A DNA stretch of 64,000 nucleotides from Verpa conica (GCA_033030425.1 JAUFSD010000005.1:1787001-1851000); one strand, 5' to 3'. Shown: positions 10,898-23,460, numbered from the stretch's first letter. Translations and numbers: made by a program. Notes: generated from the sequence alone by a model not told the origin.

Positions 10898-13278
10898 TGA
10901 TTGTGGCTTCCGCTTTTTTTTTTTGATCTTTTCATTCTTTTCTTACTTTTCCTTGGGGTTGGTTTGGGGGTCAATTTCATTCTGCTATAACTGGTACATA
11001 TTTTTCTTTCTTAGTTGGATCCGAAATTCACAATTCAACACAAACGAGATTCTAGGAGGTGGGTGCACATATTTCGAGGAGCTGTATCCTTTTCTTTACC
11101 GGCGTTTAACAAGGACAAAACTTTCCTTACTTTGAGCTGTGTCCTGTTGCTTAGCTATTGAGTTGAAGTTGGCGGCTTTTTTTTTTTTTTTTTTTGAGGT
11201 GGTCAAGTGGAGAAGAGGGGTTGCTGGTAAATGACTGTTGCGATTGTAACTACACTCTTCTCTATCTATCTGTATATTCTCCAACACCTATAACTGGCAA
11301 GTTTGGAAGATTTGATGGGTTGTACATATTTGGGAATCACCAAAGTTCAAATTTATCGCGTTACTAAATTGGACTCCGTGCGCTATACCGTCAAATGAAT
11401 GACTCATTTTGCCACCACCAAAACACTTTTTAATAGTGTTGAGAGATGACAGTCAAGGATGTTTCGATACCTGAGCCAAGGGGGGGAGGGGGGGGACGAT
11501 CCGTTGGGCCCAGCAAGCGGAACCACCCAGCGACCCAGATCACCGGGAAGATATTCCTAGGTAACCTTGTCTATTACTGAAACCGCCTCGGCAGGAGGTT
11601 CACCCCGAGAATATTAGATGGCTGGACCAAGGGGGGGATGCAAGCCATATCACAGCTGTTCCAGTCCACTCACTCATGACTCAATATGAGATTTCCCCCC
11701 CTCCTCTCTCTCTCCTCCGTCATCTGTGTAGTCTCAGAGGTGTGACTGTATGTACCTCTTACCTATTTAATTGTAATCTTAATATGTAAAATTGTTGCAT
11801 CATGTACTCTCACTCGGGTGCGCCGGGGGAAGTGCCGTTTGGTGGTGTGTGTATCTACCGGTGTAGTGGGGCTATTTTGGTCATGGAGGGACAAGAAGCT
11901 GTTATAAAGAGTGGGGTAGGACGGGTCGGGTCGGGGCGAGGGGGGAGGGGGAGGGGTAAGTTGAGTCATTGTGATGGGGTTTTGTATTCTTGTTTGTGGA
12001 TAAATACTACTTCGTTCCGCTTTATTCTACCTGTCTTTATAGGCTCTTCTATTCGGAGAGGGGGGGGGTCCTGGTAGTTTCTTCGTATTCTTTCTTGGTT
12101 CCTGTCTAGGGTGTTTTCTGGTATTGGTTTTTTTCTTCTTCTATTGTTGGCGTTTAGGAAGGTTGTAGTCTGCTTGTGTATAGTACGTTTGTTTAGTGGT
12201 GTCTAGCCGATGGTGAGAATAGGCTGGAGTGATCCTTATTTGTGCTATGTAACTGAGAAATACCTATAAGGAAGGAATATGGTGGATAGTTGTATCCTTT
12301 TTTTTTTTTTAGTTACTTGTTCTTCTTTCATTTCTATAAATTACTTTTCTTATCTCAAGACGGTCGGTTATAGATAGAAAGAGGAGGGGTCTAGCTAGAA
12401 ACTCTTTGTTTAGCTCATCAAGCATACACAGGAATTCCTAACTGGATTATACTTGAGAGTTACGCACATTTATTTTTAAAAGTATTATACTAGTTGGGTT
12501 GACTTCCTAGGGGTTAAGAAGGGAACTCGCTTGGAATGGCTAGGTATACCTCAGTATTTGTCTTGATAACTTCATACGTCAGGCTTAGGCAGATTTCGTT
12601 AACTAGTCATGAGATATCGTAGACTTAGCTAGTATCTCTGCTTTCTGAAGACAAATTATAGCCATGATTGAGCTGGAGGTTGCTTCTCTCGTGATAAAGT
12701 ATATCTAGTTATATCGTTTTGGCCTTATAAGATGTTTCTTCGGTGGCTACACAAGATGAGGTAGGTAGTTGGGTGTAATGATAAGCCGTGGATATTTAGC
12801 CGAGCAACTTGGTTCTGTTAGGTATCAGCGCTTTTGACTGTTTATAAGTGTGCATCTCTTAATGTCGAGGTGCTGGGTTTTAGAAACGAAGGGGTTTTCT
12901 TCTGGACTAAGGAGGACTTTCATAATTATGGGGTCTTTAAGATTACAACTCATCTTGATATTTTAAACTAATAATATTACTTTGCTACCCTACTCCTCCC
13001 TACAAATAAAGGCACCCTCCCCTACCATCCTCTTCTTTATACATGTTCTTTGTTTTTATTGACCTATACTAACATCTGCCACTTATAAGTGGCGTACCAG
13101 AAGGCGAGTGACAGCACATGCCTGCCAAGAGCTGAGGTTCAAAACTTCCTTTTTAGTGCAGACATCGCCACACCAGCCACCTTCATCGCCAACAACCAGC
13201 CAACCTCCCAACCCCAACACAACCACGAGCTTCTCCAACATCACAACCACAAACTTCAAGGAGAAAAAACCCGCGATA
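10898..13278. other. Intergenic, 3' region of homeobox gene and SDE2 promoter
   Basis: T-rich directly after the homeobox stop, followed by G-rich and C-rich homopolymer stretches (11479-11496, 11930-11960, 12060-12069). No open frame here resembles a protein family. The last 150 bases before the SDE2 ATG hold a five-codon upstream open frame at 13118-13135 (ATGCCTGCCAAGAGCTGA), which could tune SDE2 translation if it is in the mRNA. Confidence 0.5.
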
Positions 13279-14181
13279 ATGTCACCTTCAACAATAAACG
13301 CGCTCGTGACCACTTTCCCCGGTCTCCCAAATTACACCCTCCCCCTCTCACCCACCACCTCCATCTCCGCCCTCCACTCCCAGGTCCTCTCTCTCCTCCC
13401 ATCGCAACCCATTAACCGCCGCCTCCTCCTCTCCACAACCTCAGGCCACATCCTCCCACCCACAGACACACTCACCCCCATCTCCACACTCACCGATGGC
13501 CACGACTTCCTCACCCTGCGTCTGCACCCCACCCTCTGCGGAGGCAAGGGAGGTTTCGGCTCACAGCTCCGCGCCGCCGGAGGCCGCATGAGCTCCCGCA
13601 AGAAGCGCGGCCAGCAAGAAAACAACGACTCATGCCGTAACCTCGACGGAAGGAGAATGCGAACCGTGAAAGAGGCCAAAGCGCTCGCTGCATATCTCGA
13701 AATCAAGCCCGATATGGACCGGAAGGAACGCGAGAAACGCAGAGAGAGGGCGTTGAAGATTATTGAGGCTGCGGATAGGAAGGAGGATGGAAAAGGGAAG
13801 AGGTTTGAGGATGTCAAGTGGCTTGAGGAGACGGAGGAGGAGAGGGAGCGTACGAGGGAGGCGGTGTTGAGGGCTATGAAGGAGGGGTTTACGGATAGGA
13901 CTTTTACTGGCGAGGTTGATGCGGGTGGAAGCTCGGGTAGTGGGAGTGACGAGGATGAGAGTGAGGGGAGTGGGTCGAAGAAGGTCATCCCGAGGTTTGC
14001 AGGGTGGGATGAGGATGATGAGTTTATGAGCCCGGATGAAGAGGATGAAGGTGAGGATGAGGAGGATGAGGAGGATGAGGATGAGGATGAAGAGGCCATG
14101 GGAGATGTTAAGATGGAGGCCATCAAGGAGGAAGACGAAGACGAAGATGAAGGGAAGGGAAAAGAAAAAGCGACGGCTTGA
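13279..14181 (+). CDS. SDE2: Sde2-type ubiquitin-fold splicing/genome maintenance factor
   Basis: Sde2 is made as a precursor with an N-terminal ubiquitin-like domain that is cut off by a ubiquitin protease; the C-terminal part then acts in the spliceosome and in telomere and genome maintenance. Here the ubiquitin-like part is residues 1-89, ending LRLHPTLCGG, followed by KGGFGSQLRAAGGRMSSRK, the invariant processing signature GG|KGG with Lys90 as the new N-terminus. Residues 115-230 hold a basic/acidic helical region with RRMRTVKEAKALAAYL and many KEREKRRE-type repeats. The tail is very acidic (Glu/Asp runs) and encoded by GAG/GAT repeats. The protein has 300 residues and no intron. I chose 13279 because it is the first in-frame ATG and starts the ubiquitin fold (MSPSTINALVTTFPG); the open frame extends upstream only with non-ATG codons. 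Confidence 0.92.
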   Translation: MSPSTINALVTTFPGLPNYTLPLSPTTSISALHSQVLSLLPSQPINRRLLLSTTSGHILPPTDTLTPISTLTDGHDFLTLRLHPTLCGGKGGFGSQLRAAGGRMSSRKKRGQQENNDSCRNLDGRRMRTVKEAKALAAYLEIKPDMDRKEREKRRERALKIIEAADRKEDGKGKRFEDVKWLEETEEERERTREAVLRAMKEGFTDRTFTGEVDAGGSSGSGSDEDESEGSGSKKVIPRFAGWDEDDEFMSPDEEDEGEDEEDEEDEDEDEEAMGDVKMEAIKEEDEDEDEGKGKEKATA

Positions 14182-14384
14182 TTTGAGAGTGAACTTGGGA
14201 ACTGGCGTTGGGTATATCTGGGAAAACAAATTGTATAACAACCATAGATACATGTAGACACAAAAGGGACTGGTTCTGTGTCTTCTAATACTACACAGAA
14301 GGTTTTTTCTTTCTTTCAAAACACAGTAATAGCACAATTATTATCACCAAAACTATTAACAATTGAAAAAAACAAAAACACCTA

Positions 14385-14780
14385 CTAATCTCCACACTCA
14401 CTCCTAAACCTCCCTAAAACTCTACCTACAACCTCACCCTTCTCCTTCTCCCCAGCACCCTTCTCAACAACTCCCTCCACGGCCAGCACCTTATCCCGAC
14501 TCTTCTCTCCCGCCACAATACTCACATCACTCTTACGAAACCCTAGAACCTATATACACCACTTAGCCCCCCACCCCCTCAAGAATACAATAAAAAAACA
14601 AACCTGACAAACAAACCCCACAACGCCTTTATTCGCCTCCCCTTCACGCGCGGGGCTAGATATTGCAATATTTACACGGTCGGAAGACACCGAGATGACA
14701 CGCGAAGCGGAGGCGTTAGGTTTCACGTGGAGGCGGATACGCAGCGTTGAAGCCGAAAGGTACACTGCCGCGCGGGACAT
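14385..14780 (-). CDS. DUF167 / YggU-family protein
   Basis: Small conserved protein of the DUF167 (YggU, UPF0235) family, found from bacteria to humans; biochemical role unknown. Model: exons 14780-14604 and 14549-14385, giving 113 residues. Exon 1 encodes LRIRLHVKPNASASRVISV and SSPAREGEANKGVVGFV, the two family signatures (VKPNA, and P.xGxANK). Exon 2 encodes VLGFRKSDVSIVAGEKSRDK, the third conserved segment. The 54-nt intron has a GTTTGT donor and a TATATAG acceptor and is phase 0. Without splicing the frame runs into unrelated codons, so the intron is well supported. The gene converges on SDE2, with 203 bp between the two stop codons. Confidence 0.9.
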
Positions 14781-17440
14781 TTTCTATGTATAGAAGGGGG
14801 GTGTATTGGTTGTTTATTACTAATCAAGTTAGTATTGTTTGAAGTTTTTTTTAGCGTAGTTAGATAGGGCGGGGTTGTATTTTTTTTGTTAATAGGCGAT
14901 ATAACTTGATCGATGACATAATATAGTATGCTATACACTCTAGGAGCTTATGTAATTGATAGTACAGCCGTGCATAAAATAGTTCCTAGAGCTTATGTAA
15001 CTATTTGGAACTCAACAAAGAAGCATTGTGCCGCGAGGGCATAAAACGGTTATTGCTAGAGAGTAGAGAGATACCAAGTAATGAGGTGTTTTGGCTGGCG
15101 TAATTAGGCGACTCTAAAACTGATTGATACAGTTGTATTTTTACGATAAGATATATCCTAGTATAAATGTCTAAAGTTCAATACTGCGTCTAGTAGTGGG
15201 TAATAGTAGAGGTAACTAGTCTTACTACATAGCAGGGTCCATGTTCATGCGCCGTATTTCCAGATTTTGTGATGAAGTGAGCCAGGGAGGTAATCATATA
15301 CATCTAAGAGAAAACACTTGGAGGGCATAGTTGAGCACTGAGCTTTAGGGGCCCTAGAATGGGCCGTAGAGAAGAAGGTTAAATATGTCGTGTTATAAGC
15401 AAAAAAAAAAATACAAAAAACTAATAAACCTTGGGAAAAAAATATCATCTGATTTCTTCGACAAAAAATATGTAATACATCTTATATTCTCTAAACCCTA
15501 CCCAGGAAAGTACATTAAAAGGTGCGCACATGTATCCCAATCAAACAACGAGTAATTAAATACAAGTACTCTTAACCTAGCCCCACAGTAACAAACGTGG
15601 TACAGCACCAGTCACAAATTATAAATCCTTGACTATTTACAAAACACAATCTAACTATCCATAACTAGCGAATATCTACCACGCTCCATAAACTAACACC
15701 TGATTACTTAACTCAGTTACCCTACCCTTACCCCCCCACCCCCCTTCGTAGAACAGAATCTATTCTAGTCCCGAGTGACATATCATGATCCGGTCAACAC
15801 CCCTATCAAATCACTTCGCTTCAATCCTTGAGCAGGCGTAAGAGGTGTCATTCTTAACACCGATGACTATTTCTACGCGTTTTTTTAACAGATATATGAG
15901 CTTTTCTAGGTGCAAAATCTACATTCTTCCATGTAGTTTCTAAAACTACTCTATGCTATATTTTGCTAGTTATCCACCCAACAGTTGGTCATTTCCGTCA
16001 TTATCATAGACATATACATAGCTGTTTTCACAAAAATTTAGTTATTTTTTACATAATCTCTTATAATTAAAATTTATCCCCCCCAAGTCTAGGTTCATAT
16101 CCTTCAACTACTCTCTTTCTAACACTCTATCATACATTTTAAGTTTATACCAACACAGAAATATAAGCTCAGATTAGATCCACTCGAATGAACGGCTAGT
16201 TATACAGGATGTCTATTTAAGATGCATATACTTGTCCTCTAGGGAAAGAGCCAGAAAACAAGGGGGTTACATAGGGTGGTTTTTTAAAAATAAACAAAAT
16301 TTCAATCTAAGTTGCCTGTCGCCAATAGGTCTTTTGTTATGATAGCAGATGATTCCCCTAATATATACCAATCGATTACTCTGCTGAAATTTCAGAGTAT
16401 TATTGCTTCCTAGACCCTCTTAGAATATAATATCACGCGTGAGGAACCTTTAAAAGTCACCTGTTTTGGTGGTTAGTAGCTAAGGCAGCATGATTGTCAG
16501 AACGAAAGATGGCAATTGGCAAAAGAGGTTGGCCAACCAAATCACTATTTTTCTCCGTTCGAGGTAATCTGATGTCTGGTTGGGTATGTAACATGAGGAA
16601 GAACCCGGAATTGGCACCCTACCCAATAATAGCCCACCAGTGCCGATCCTAGTTAGGAATTCGCGTGCTCCCACGTGCTTTACAAAAACGTGCTGACGCT
16701 CCTCGCTTGTTTCCCAGGCTAAATGGGTCCCCCGGCGACCGTTTTGCCGATCTCGCCAGGTACCGATCTCCTCATCGATTCCATCTCCCCACAAAACGGA
16801 AGTTTCCATCCAAGTATTCAAAACAAAACCAGGGTCATCTCAACTGCGCAGTGCCAAAATTATACGGTTTATCCACTTCTTTGATTGAACTCCCACAATA
16901 TGCCGATAATAGATATAAACCACAAAAAAAAAAGCCAGCTCCCACACACCTAGATAACATCGATCCAGACAACCACAAACTTCAGCTAGAAACAAATTAC
17001 AGAAGCTCAACAACGAAAACACAATAACCCCACACCCGATCCCCTTGCCCAAAGCTTACGAGTCAAGGTTTACGAGGTGCGGGGTTTCCTTCCCTTTCCC
17101 TCTTCTCGCCAAAAAGCCAATAGTAGATATCTGTTCTGTATAGAAAAAAGGAAGGAAGAAAAGAACATAGAAACTGTAAAAGCAGAGACTCGTAAACAAG
17201 CAATCATAGATATCATCATAATAATAAGAAAAATAATAGGCAGCAAAGTAAAGGGGGTAGGAAAATTAACAAATACAAGAATAGAAGAGCAAAGGAAAAA
17301 ACCGCGTAGGCAGCTATTGAAACTCAGACTCTTAAACAGCAAACTCATAAACAAAACCCCATAATGAGAGTAAAACCACAATACACCAAATTTTTCCGTT
17401 TCCACACTCATACAATTATGGAAAGAAATGTAAGTCTAGA
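14781..17440. other. AT-rich intergenic region
   Basis: No gene recognised. A direct repeat of CTAG(G)AGCTTATGTAA occurs near 14940 and 14986. At 16224-16265 there is a single copy resembling the terminal inverted repeat of the 45.9-46.1 kb MITE-like element (ACTTGTCCTCTAGGGAAAGA then GCCAGAAAACAAGGGG), without a visible partner: a solo end or relic. Confidence 0.5.
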
Positions 17441-19523
17441 CTAAGTTCCTTTTGGTGGCCCACCACTGACAACCCGCCCGCTAGCCTTTCTCACGCCTGC
17501 AGCTGCAACTGTTCCCCGCCTTGGCGAGCTTCGAACCTTTGCACCGATACCACTACCACTTCGTTCTCGCGCTGTACTCTTCTCAATAACAGCAATACTT
17601 GGTGGAGTAACAGTATGAGATACAGTCGTAGTCGTAGTTGTAGTATAAGATACGCTTCTCTTTCCAGATGGACTCTTAGACGTGGTTCTTCGATGCAGGC
17701 GAAGTAGGTATTCCTGTTCACTCATATGAGTTCCCTCAGCAGTGTCTGTATCTACAGGATCTGTTTCGATCATTTTGACTGTGGAGGACTTCTTCCGGCG
17801 GATGGGTGAAGCATTAACAGACTCATTTTCATTGCAATCCTGGTGAATCTCGATCGAGTCTGATTGTTGCGGCGGGTGGCTAACCGGTCGCTCCCTTCGT
17901 GATCCTGTGTTTGGCGGATAACGAGAACTTCCTTTTCGTGGCTGGCCCGGAGTCGGTGCGGGAAGAACTTGGGAGGTGGTTTCATTGGCAGCCATTTCAC
18001 CAAGGACATTACGCTTGGTAGGGGTAGTGCCTGATATAATCCTCTTGCCCTTTGTTGGTGTCCTCAAGGGAGCCAATTGCATTGCCTGCTTCTCAAGCGC
18101 GTTTTGCATGATTGTGTCTTCGAACCACCATTGGCGGAAATCACCCTGGTTGAGATGGAGCCAATGCTGTTGGGGACCAACAACCATTCCAGGCCGCATG
18201 AAACGCATGTAGGCAATGACTTCGTTTGCCGTGAACCCGTACCGGTAGATGAGATAGGCACCAATTAGACAACCTGTTCGTCCAAGACCTGCTTTACAGT
18301 GAACAGCAATATGCTTGTTCTGTACAGTGATAGTCTGGTGCGCCATGTTGATAAATCTTCGTACCAAATTGAGAGGAGGGCAGGTCCCATCGTCGAAGAT
18401 CATATCAATATGGGTTATCCCGAGAGCATTGAAGTATTCCGCAGGGTAAAGATGCGAGTTCAATCGCACGACGAGACCAACATCACGCGTGTGGAAGTGC
18501 TCAAGCACATTCCTAAACGGAGTGGGGAGACCTGAAGCCAGAATCTCCTCATGTGTTGTGGGAATAAAAGGTTGCTCCTTATGGGGTGGCGGCAAGGTAT
18601 ATTGCGGAGAAGCAAATGCGACAAAATTAGGCGAGACCCAGTTGAAATCTCCCATATCTACTCGTTCGAATTTTTCATACCTAGTCCCGTAAGTAAAATG
18701 CACACTTGTATACGCGACTCACCCAGGGCCAACATACTCGTCCAAGCCAAATTCCCTCAGATTTACAATTCCCTTCTCCTTGGCCTTCCAAACACCATAC
18801 ACAACATCCTGGACATTCAACACAAAATCGGCTTGTGAGTACCCGGCATCACGGAATGGCATGAGAGGAGGATCACACTGGGCCAAAGGTGACAAAGCCA
18901 AGTGAGGTGGCCACGATTGCACCAAAACCTATTGAAAAAAGTTCAAATCAGCGTTATCCTTACGAGATTTCCAAGCCAAGCCCCAAGATTCGGATGAATG
19001 TAAACAAATAACACTCACCATATAGCATGCTAGCAAACACCCCGCATTCCCTCTTGCCCTTCCATCCGGTCTGCTCCAAAACACCACAACCCGACCTTCA
19101 TTCTTGGGGTCTCCCAAAATATCATGCAATGTCACCGCAAACCTGTAGAGGTGGCCAATGTGGAGTGGGCCGAAATCATGGTGGAAGGCATTGTATAGGA
19201 GAGCATCATCAACAGTAAAGTAGACGGGCTTGAGACCACTCGAGTTTACAACAGTGCTTTTACTACGCTTATGGGGAGACCTGGAGATATGAGCCGGCAC
19301 GTGTTGAGAAGTGGTCTTGTGGGGGTCCGGGATAGCAGGAGGTGGAAACGGCGTAGAGGAGGTTGGTGGGGAAGTGTATGAAGCAAGATAGAGACGATCT
19401 GTTGCGTCATTGTTAGCAAAGAAATTTCACGGGAGGGGGTATTCGCACGGACAGTGCAGCAGAGGGGTGGAATTTACCAGCAATGTACTCTATGACATTC
19501 CCATAAGCGGTAGGGGGAGACAT
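17441..19523 (-). CDS. CDC14: Cdc14-type dual-specificity phosphatase
   Basis: Cdc14 removes phosphates from Cdk1 sites (Ser-Pro) during mitotic exit, cytokinesis and septation. Model: exons 19523-19478, 19398-19019, 18928-18723 and 18680-17441, 623 residues. Introns are 79, 90, 42 and all GT-AG; the first holds a GCTAAC branch, and phases 1, 0 and 2 fit. The N-terminal DSPn domain covers roughly residues 10-190 (PVYFTVDDALLYNAFHHDFG, DPKNEGRVVVFW, YSQADFVLNVQD). The catalytic loop is HCKAGLGRTGCL, with Cys339 and Arg345, preceded by the general-acid loop MIFDDGTCPP and followed by MRFMRPGMVVGPQQHWL, a Cdc14 hallmark. The last 260 residues are a disordered Ser/Thr/Arg-rich tail with a run of Thr, the usual site of regulation and localisation signals. 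A 14-bp RFX-like X-box lies upstream at 19988. Confidence 0.95.
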
Positions 19524-22056
19524 CGTTAGTTCAGGCGAAGTTATATATGTGTCGTAGACTCGGTTACAAGCTCTGAAGAGCGGTGGTGGTGATGATGGCT
19601 GATGATGATGGCTGATCTGGCAAGAATCCTTTCCCCTGGAGTGAACGAGCAGCTATTCAAGCGGGCTCTTACAGTGATAATGATGGTGGTGATGTAGACA
19701 CAACAGAGACAGAAAGCCAAGCGAAAGCCGCCTGATGGAAAGAAGAAAAAAGGAAGGGGGAGGGGGAAGGGCTGCCGATGAACAAACTGTTAGTGATTCT
19801 CTTCTCTTCAGGTCGATGGGTGTTGGCGAAGTGATGTCGAGGGAGAAAGGTCGGCCTCGAAGACGGAGGGCAGCATTTCCCATTTTAGCGTCTCTGGCTC
19901 AGAGTTGTGTTTGTTTTGAACCGAATACTTGGCGGCCCAATGTGGTAATTTCTGCTGGCGCCAAGTTCTCGGCGGTCACAACATGACGTTGTCGCGGCAA
20001 CCATTCCCCCCTTTTTTAGCCCTGTCGACCCCCAGCTGAGACCCACAACAGTGAATCAGAACGTGAGGAACAAAAAGAGATCGACATCAAAACAATAACA
20101 CACGAAAACATCTCCACCGATAACCAGCCACACCCGCTTCTTGTCAGGGGATTTCTCTTCCCTCGTGTGCTGTCCCTGGCCCCCATTCACCATATCCACA
20201 CAAGTAGCCAGCAGACCCTGCGTTTCTAAATGAGCTGTCACTACATGCCCACCTATCACCCTCTTATTCTCTCCATCACCCCGCACATTGTAACCCAGGG
20301 AACGGCACATACCCCGCTAACCTGTTTCTCGCTACTCCCCCCACAGCATCATCTCTCATCTCAGTGTATCACAGAGTAGTACCGAAAACATCATTCGTGC
20401 AGGATAGCAGGAGAGGGGGATAGGTCAATTGTAGAGCAACCACTTGAATAGATAACATCTACGGGCCTTATGTACATAGACGTGCTGAGAAAGAATTGGG
20501 AGCCGAGAATAAAACATGTGAGGTGGTAAACAATAGACCAATGACGGCACATGGTACCACAAAATGCGTCCTTGTTGTGCCTGCATCGAGCCCATTGGAA
20601 AGTCTTGCGCCACAGCCCGGGAAACAAGTACCGAGTGCAATTCCTCCTCCCCCTCAATTATAAATATTCACGAATTGATAAAAAGTGCGAATCCCTTACC
20701 TACTACTGGTACTCGCGAATCGATACTACACCAATGCCCCGACCGCTTATGTCCGAGCCGCAAATACGAGAACGTCCCTCGTGCTATAGAGATGGGATGA
20801 AATGTTTGAACCCCAAAGTCCACCCTAGCATCATTGGTGTTACCCACTAAAGGCGTGGGGGGAAACTCAGGAGTTTAGGTCATAGCCGCCAGGATTGGGC
20901 AATGGCCCTTATTAAAGATAAACATCCACCCGAGAAACATAGCCTAGTCACAAAACACAACAATTGACCTTTAAAAACTGCAGCAATTAACGTAGAGAGA
21001 AACACGTTTCGAATGGGGGATGGGAAAAAAAAGGGCTGGCAAGGGGCTTTATAAATAGCATGCGGGCTACCTCAAACACCAACCAAGGATAGGAGATCGA
21101 CTTCCGTATTCTAACCGACATTGAACACCAATAATTCGCTATTATGGTATACGCTCTCGCGATTGGATATCACGTGGCTTAGAGAGATTGACTTGTTGGA
21201 TACTCAGTCATAGATTCTCACTCGTTACCATTCAAGGGGGCCCCTAATTTCGCTACCTAAATAATAAATATTCCGTACCAATCAATCTAATACTAGAGTC
21301 TAATCTTCTGGGAACTTAGAGCACTGACTTCCGTAACTCGTGGTATCCCAATCAACACCCAATCAGACCTCGCCTATCAGGGGCATAAATAGATATAAGT
21401 GTAAATACTGGAGCTGGAGAGATTCACCTGTAATTATGACTTTGGATATGTTGTTCTCTAACTTTTTTCTTATTTTACCTATTATAGAGAGCTCTGCACC
21501 ACGTGAGCAGATCATATGATAGGATGTTTTTGTTACACCGCGTAGCCACAGCGCTAGCCCATACACCGTGCTCTATCTCGTCCTACGTTATACAGAAATT
21601 TAGGCCCTACTTAGTATAGACTAGAATAACTACTAGAACCACGGCTCTATCCATGATTTTGAGACTTCATCTTTTTGTTACGTCATCTGATTTTGTCAGC
21701 AGATTAGGGTTAGACTAGCTAGATTCATCTTTAGCCCAATCAATAAGGATATTGAGTACTATTCCTTTAATCTGTCAGCGCAGTAGATTACATGATTTTT
21801 CACATCTTACCTCTATTATGCACTTTAAAAATAGTAAGTACTGCGAAATAAAAAGGTTCCTACCTATAGAGATATATAACTTACTCCCTAAGGCCACATA
21901 CCGCACCGAGAAGGATCGAATCCTCTCTAGGGATTTTCTAATAATGGTAGTTCTGTACTCTATAATCTACTCATCCCTTTTCTAGCCATAGAGGATCTAC
22001 AATCGTCTCATCTTAATATCTCTTGTCTACTTGTAAACTTAGATACCTTTGGGCTC
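19524..22056. other. CDC14 upstream region and gene-poor flank
   Basis: The first 500 bases are the CDC14 promoter, with a CAT/CAC-type simple repeat at about 19585-19612. Beyond 20.1 kb only short open frames occur; none resembles a known family. Mixed AT-rich sequence with no recognised repeat ends until 22057. Confidence 0.45.
19988..20001. promoter_or_regulatory. RFX-like X-box (GTTGTCGCGGCAAC)
   Basis: A near-palindromic 14-mer, GTTGTC GC GGCAAC, matches the X-box half-sites (GTTGYC and GGCAAC) bound by RFX-family winged-helix regulators, with the usual spacing. It is about 465 bp upstream of the CDC14 ATG. RFX proteins in several filamentous fungi govern mitosis and septation, so a cell-cycle target is plausible, but function here is only inferred from the match and position. 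Confidence 0.4.
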
Positions 22057-22077
22057 AATGTACTTATGATTAATTCA
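22057..22077. repeat. Copy of dispersed TGTACTTATGATTAATTCA motif
   Basis: Contains TGTACTTATGATTAATTCA, the reverse-complement form of the core seen with a (TGAA)n stretch near 31.4, 43.4, 52.3 and 55.9 kb. Confidence 0.5.
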
Positions 22078-23240
22078 TGCAGATTTGGATAGTGTTATTT
22101 CGTCGACCCTGGTGATGTTTAAAGTTAACTACCATAGAAACTGGGATATCATAACAGAGGGGGGGAAATCCTGGAATACTTCACTACTACTATAATATTT
22201 TCTAGATAGGATACTTGTGGTGTAATTAAGTCGTCGAATCAGAGTTTCAACCATGATGCTCATCACCATACCTGAATCTCCCACCAATAGCAAGCACAAA
22301 AAAGAGGAAATCGCTTACAACCCTATTAATATTTTTAGTTTTATATCCACTTATTCTATAGCATTGGGTTGTATCTTGTAAAGGACCTGGTTTGGTGAGG
22401 CTCTTAGTTGCAGCAAATTCGACGACTTACATGTAGTTACGCCCCCCCCCCCCCCATAAAAAAAGATATAGATATTGACTACCGGCCTACACATACCTTG
22501 ACCGGTGCATACATGTATTATATAAGTACAGTAGTGAGGGGGGGAGGCCCTGGCTCGGGGTAGCAACAAAATCGGACGTTAAAAATTCTACAATAAAATA
22601 ACTCTAAATACAACAGCCAGTTGTTTCTAGGCTCTAGAAATTTATCACTTAATTTGGTTACTTGATAAAGCGGCGCCTATGTATATATCGGGCCTCTCGG
22701 CTAGTAGCGTCTCGGGCATGTTTTGGCTAGCCGCTGTGTTGCGAGACCTAGACGTTTCTACCCCGGCTGGGGCCGAAGCCTGTTTCCCCCAGCATGTATG
22801 TACTTTAGATCAGTCGCGTATATAATATATCCTACCGCCACCATCACTACAGCGCAAAACCCGACCCCCGGTTTTTAATATCTTCGCTCAATACAAGGCT
22901 TTCTTGTGATTTTTACCTCCCCGTGTTGATAGAATTTAATTAACACTAGTTACGGAAGTAACTAAAATGGACTTAGTAAAGTTGTTGTCAATGAGACACT
23001 TATTGTAATGACTAATTATTTCTAAGCTTTATAAACTACCGCCTAGGGTAGTCATATGATAGGTGGGATGGAAGCGACCCTAGTGGTAGTCCCACACTTT
23101 AAAATCTTCAGTCACCTATTGACACACTTACCCCGGCATCCATAGGGGCCGGGGAAAGGCTTTTCCATCTGATAAGAGGACCATACATTGGGTAGTTAGT
23201 GTTATCTTATCAGACGAGAGGAAACCACATGACCCCTGTA

Positions 23241-23307
23241 CAGTGTATGGTAAAAAAGATCGAGAAGCCAGGGTCTGCCAACAGCCAACTAAATGACTGT
23301 GGCACTA
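23241..23307. mobile_element. Truncated MITE-like end (CAG..GATCGAGA family)
   Basis: Starts after a TA dinucleotide with CAGTGTATGGTAAAAAAGAT followed by CGAGAAGCCAGGGTCTGCC, the terminal repeat of the family found complete at 47.5 kb. No matching right end follows: a complete element of the same family starts at 23308, so this copy is truncated or was interrupted. Confidence 0.6.
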
Positions 23308-23460
23308 CAGTCTCCGGCAAGAAAGATCGAGAAACCAGGGTTAGTGAGCAGGGGCCCTACAGCCAGTGCAATCGCTAGAATCCTTGCCACAATACTGAAA
23401 AGCCAATAGAAACCCCTAAATTAGAATCTTACGTTTCTCGATCTTTGTTGCCGGAAGCTG
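23308..23460. mobile_element. MITE-like element, CAG..GATCGAGA family
   Basis: A 153-bp element bounded by TA on both sides. Left end CAGTCTCCGGCAAGAAAGAT then CGAGAAACC; right end, read on the other strand, CAGCTTCCGGCAACAAAGAT then CGAGAAACG. The interior has no coding capacity. TA target duplication, CAG ends and small size fit a non-autonomous Tc1/mariner-type (Stowaway-like) element. Confidence 0.75.

Noticed and set aside
13108..13278. 57-codon N-terminal extension of SDE2
   Set aside because: It starts with GTG, has no ATG, and would block the N-terminal position of the ubiquitin fold.
13332..14261. Long minus-strand open frame of 309 codons
   Set aside because: Antisense shadow of SDE2; poly-Ser is the reverse reading of its GAG/GAT acidic tail.
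22660..22800. Possible small nuclear RNA (CTCTCGGCTAG stretch)
   Set aside because: Resemblance to U2 is only a few bases; no further snRNA elements found.
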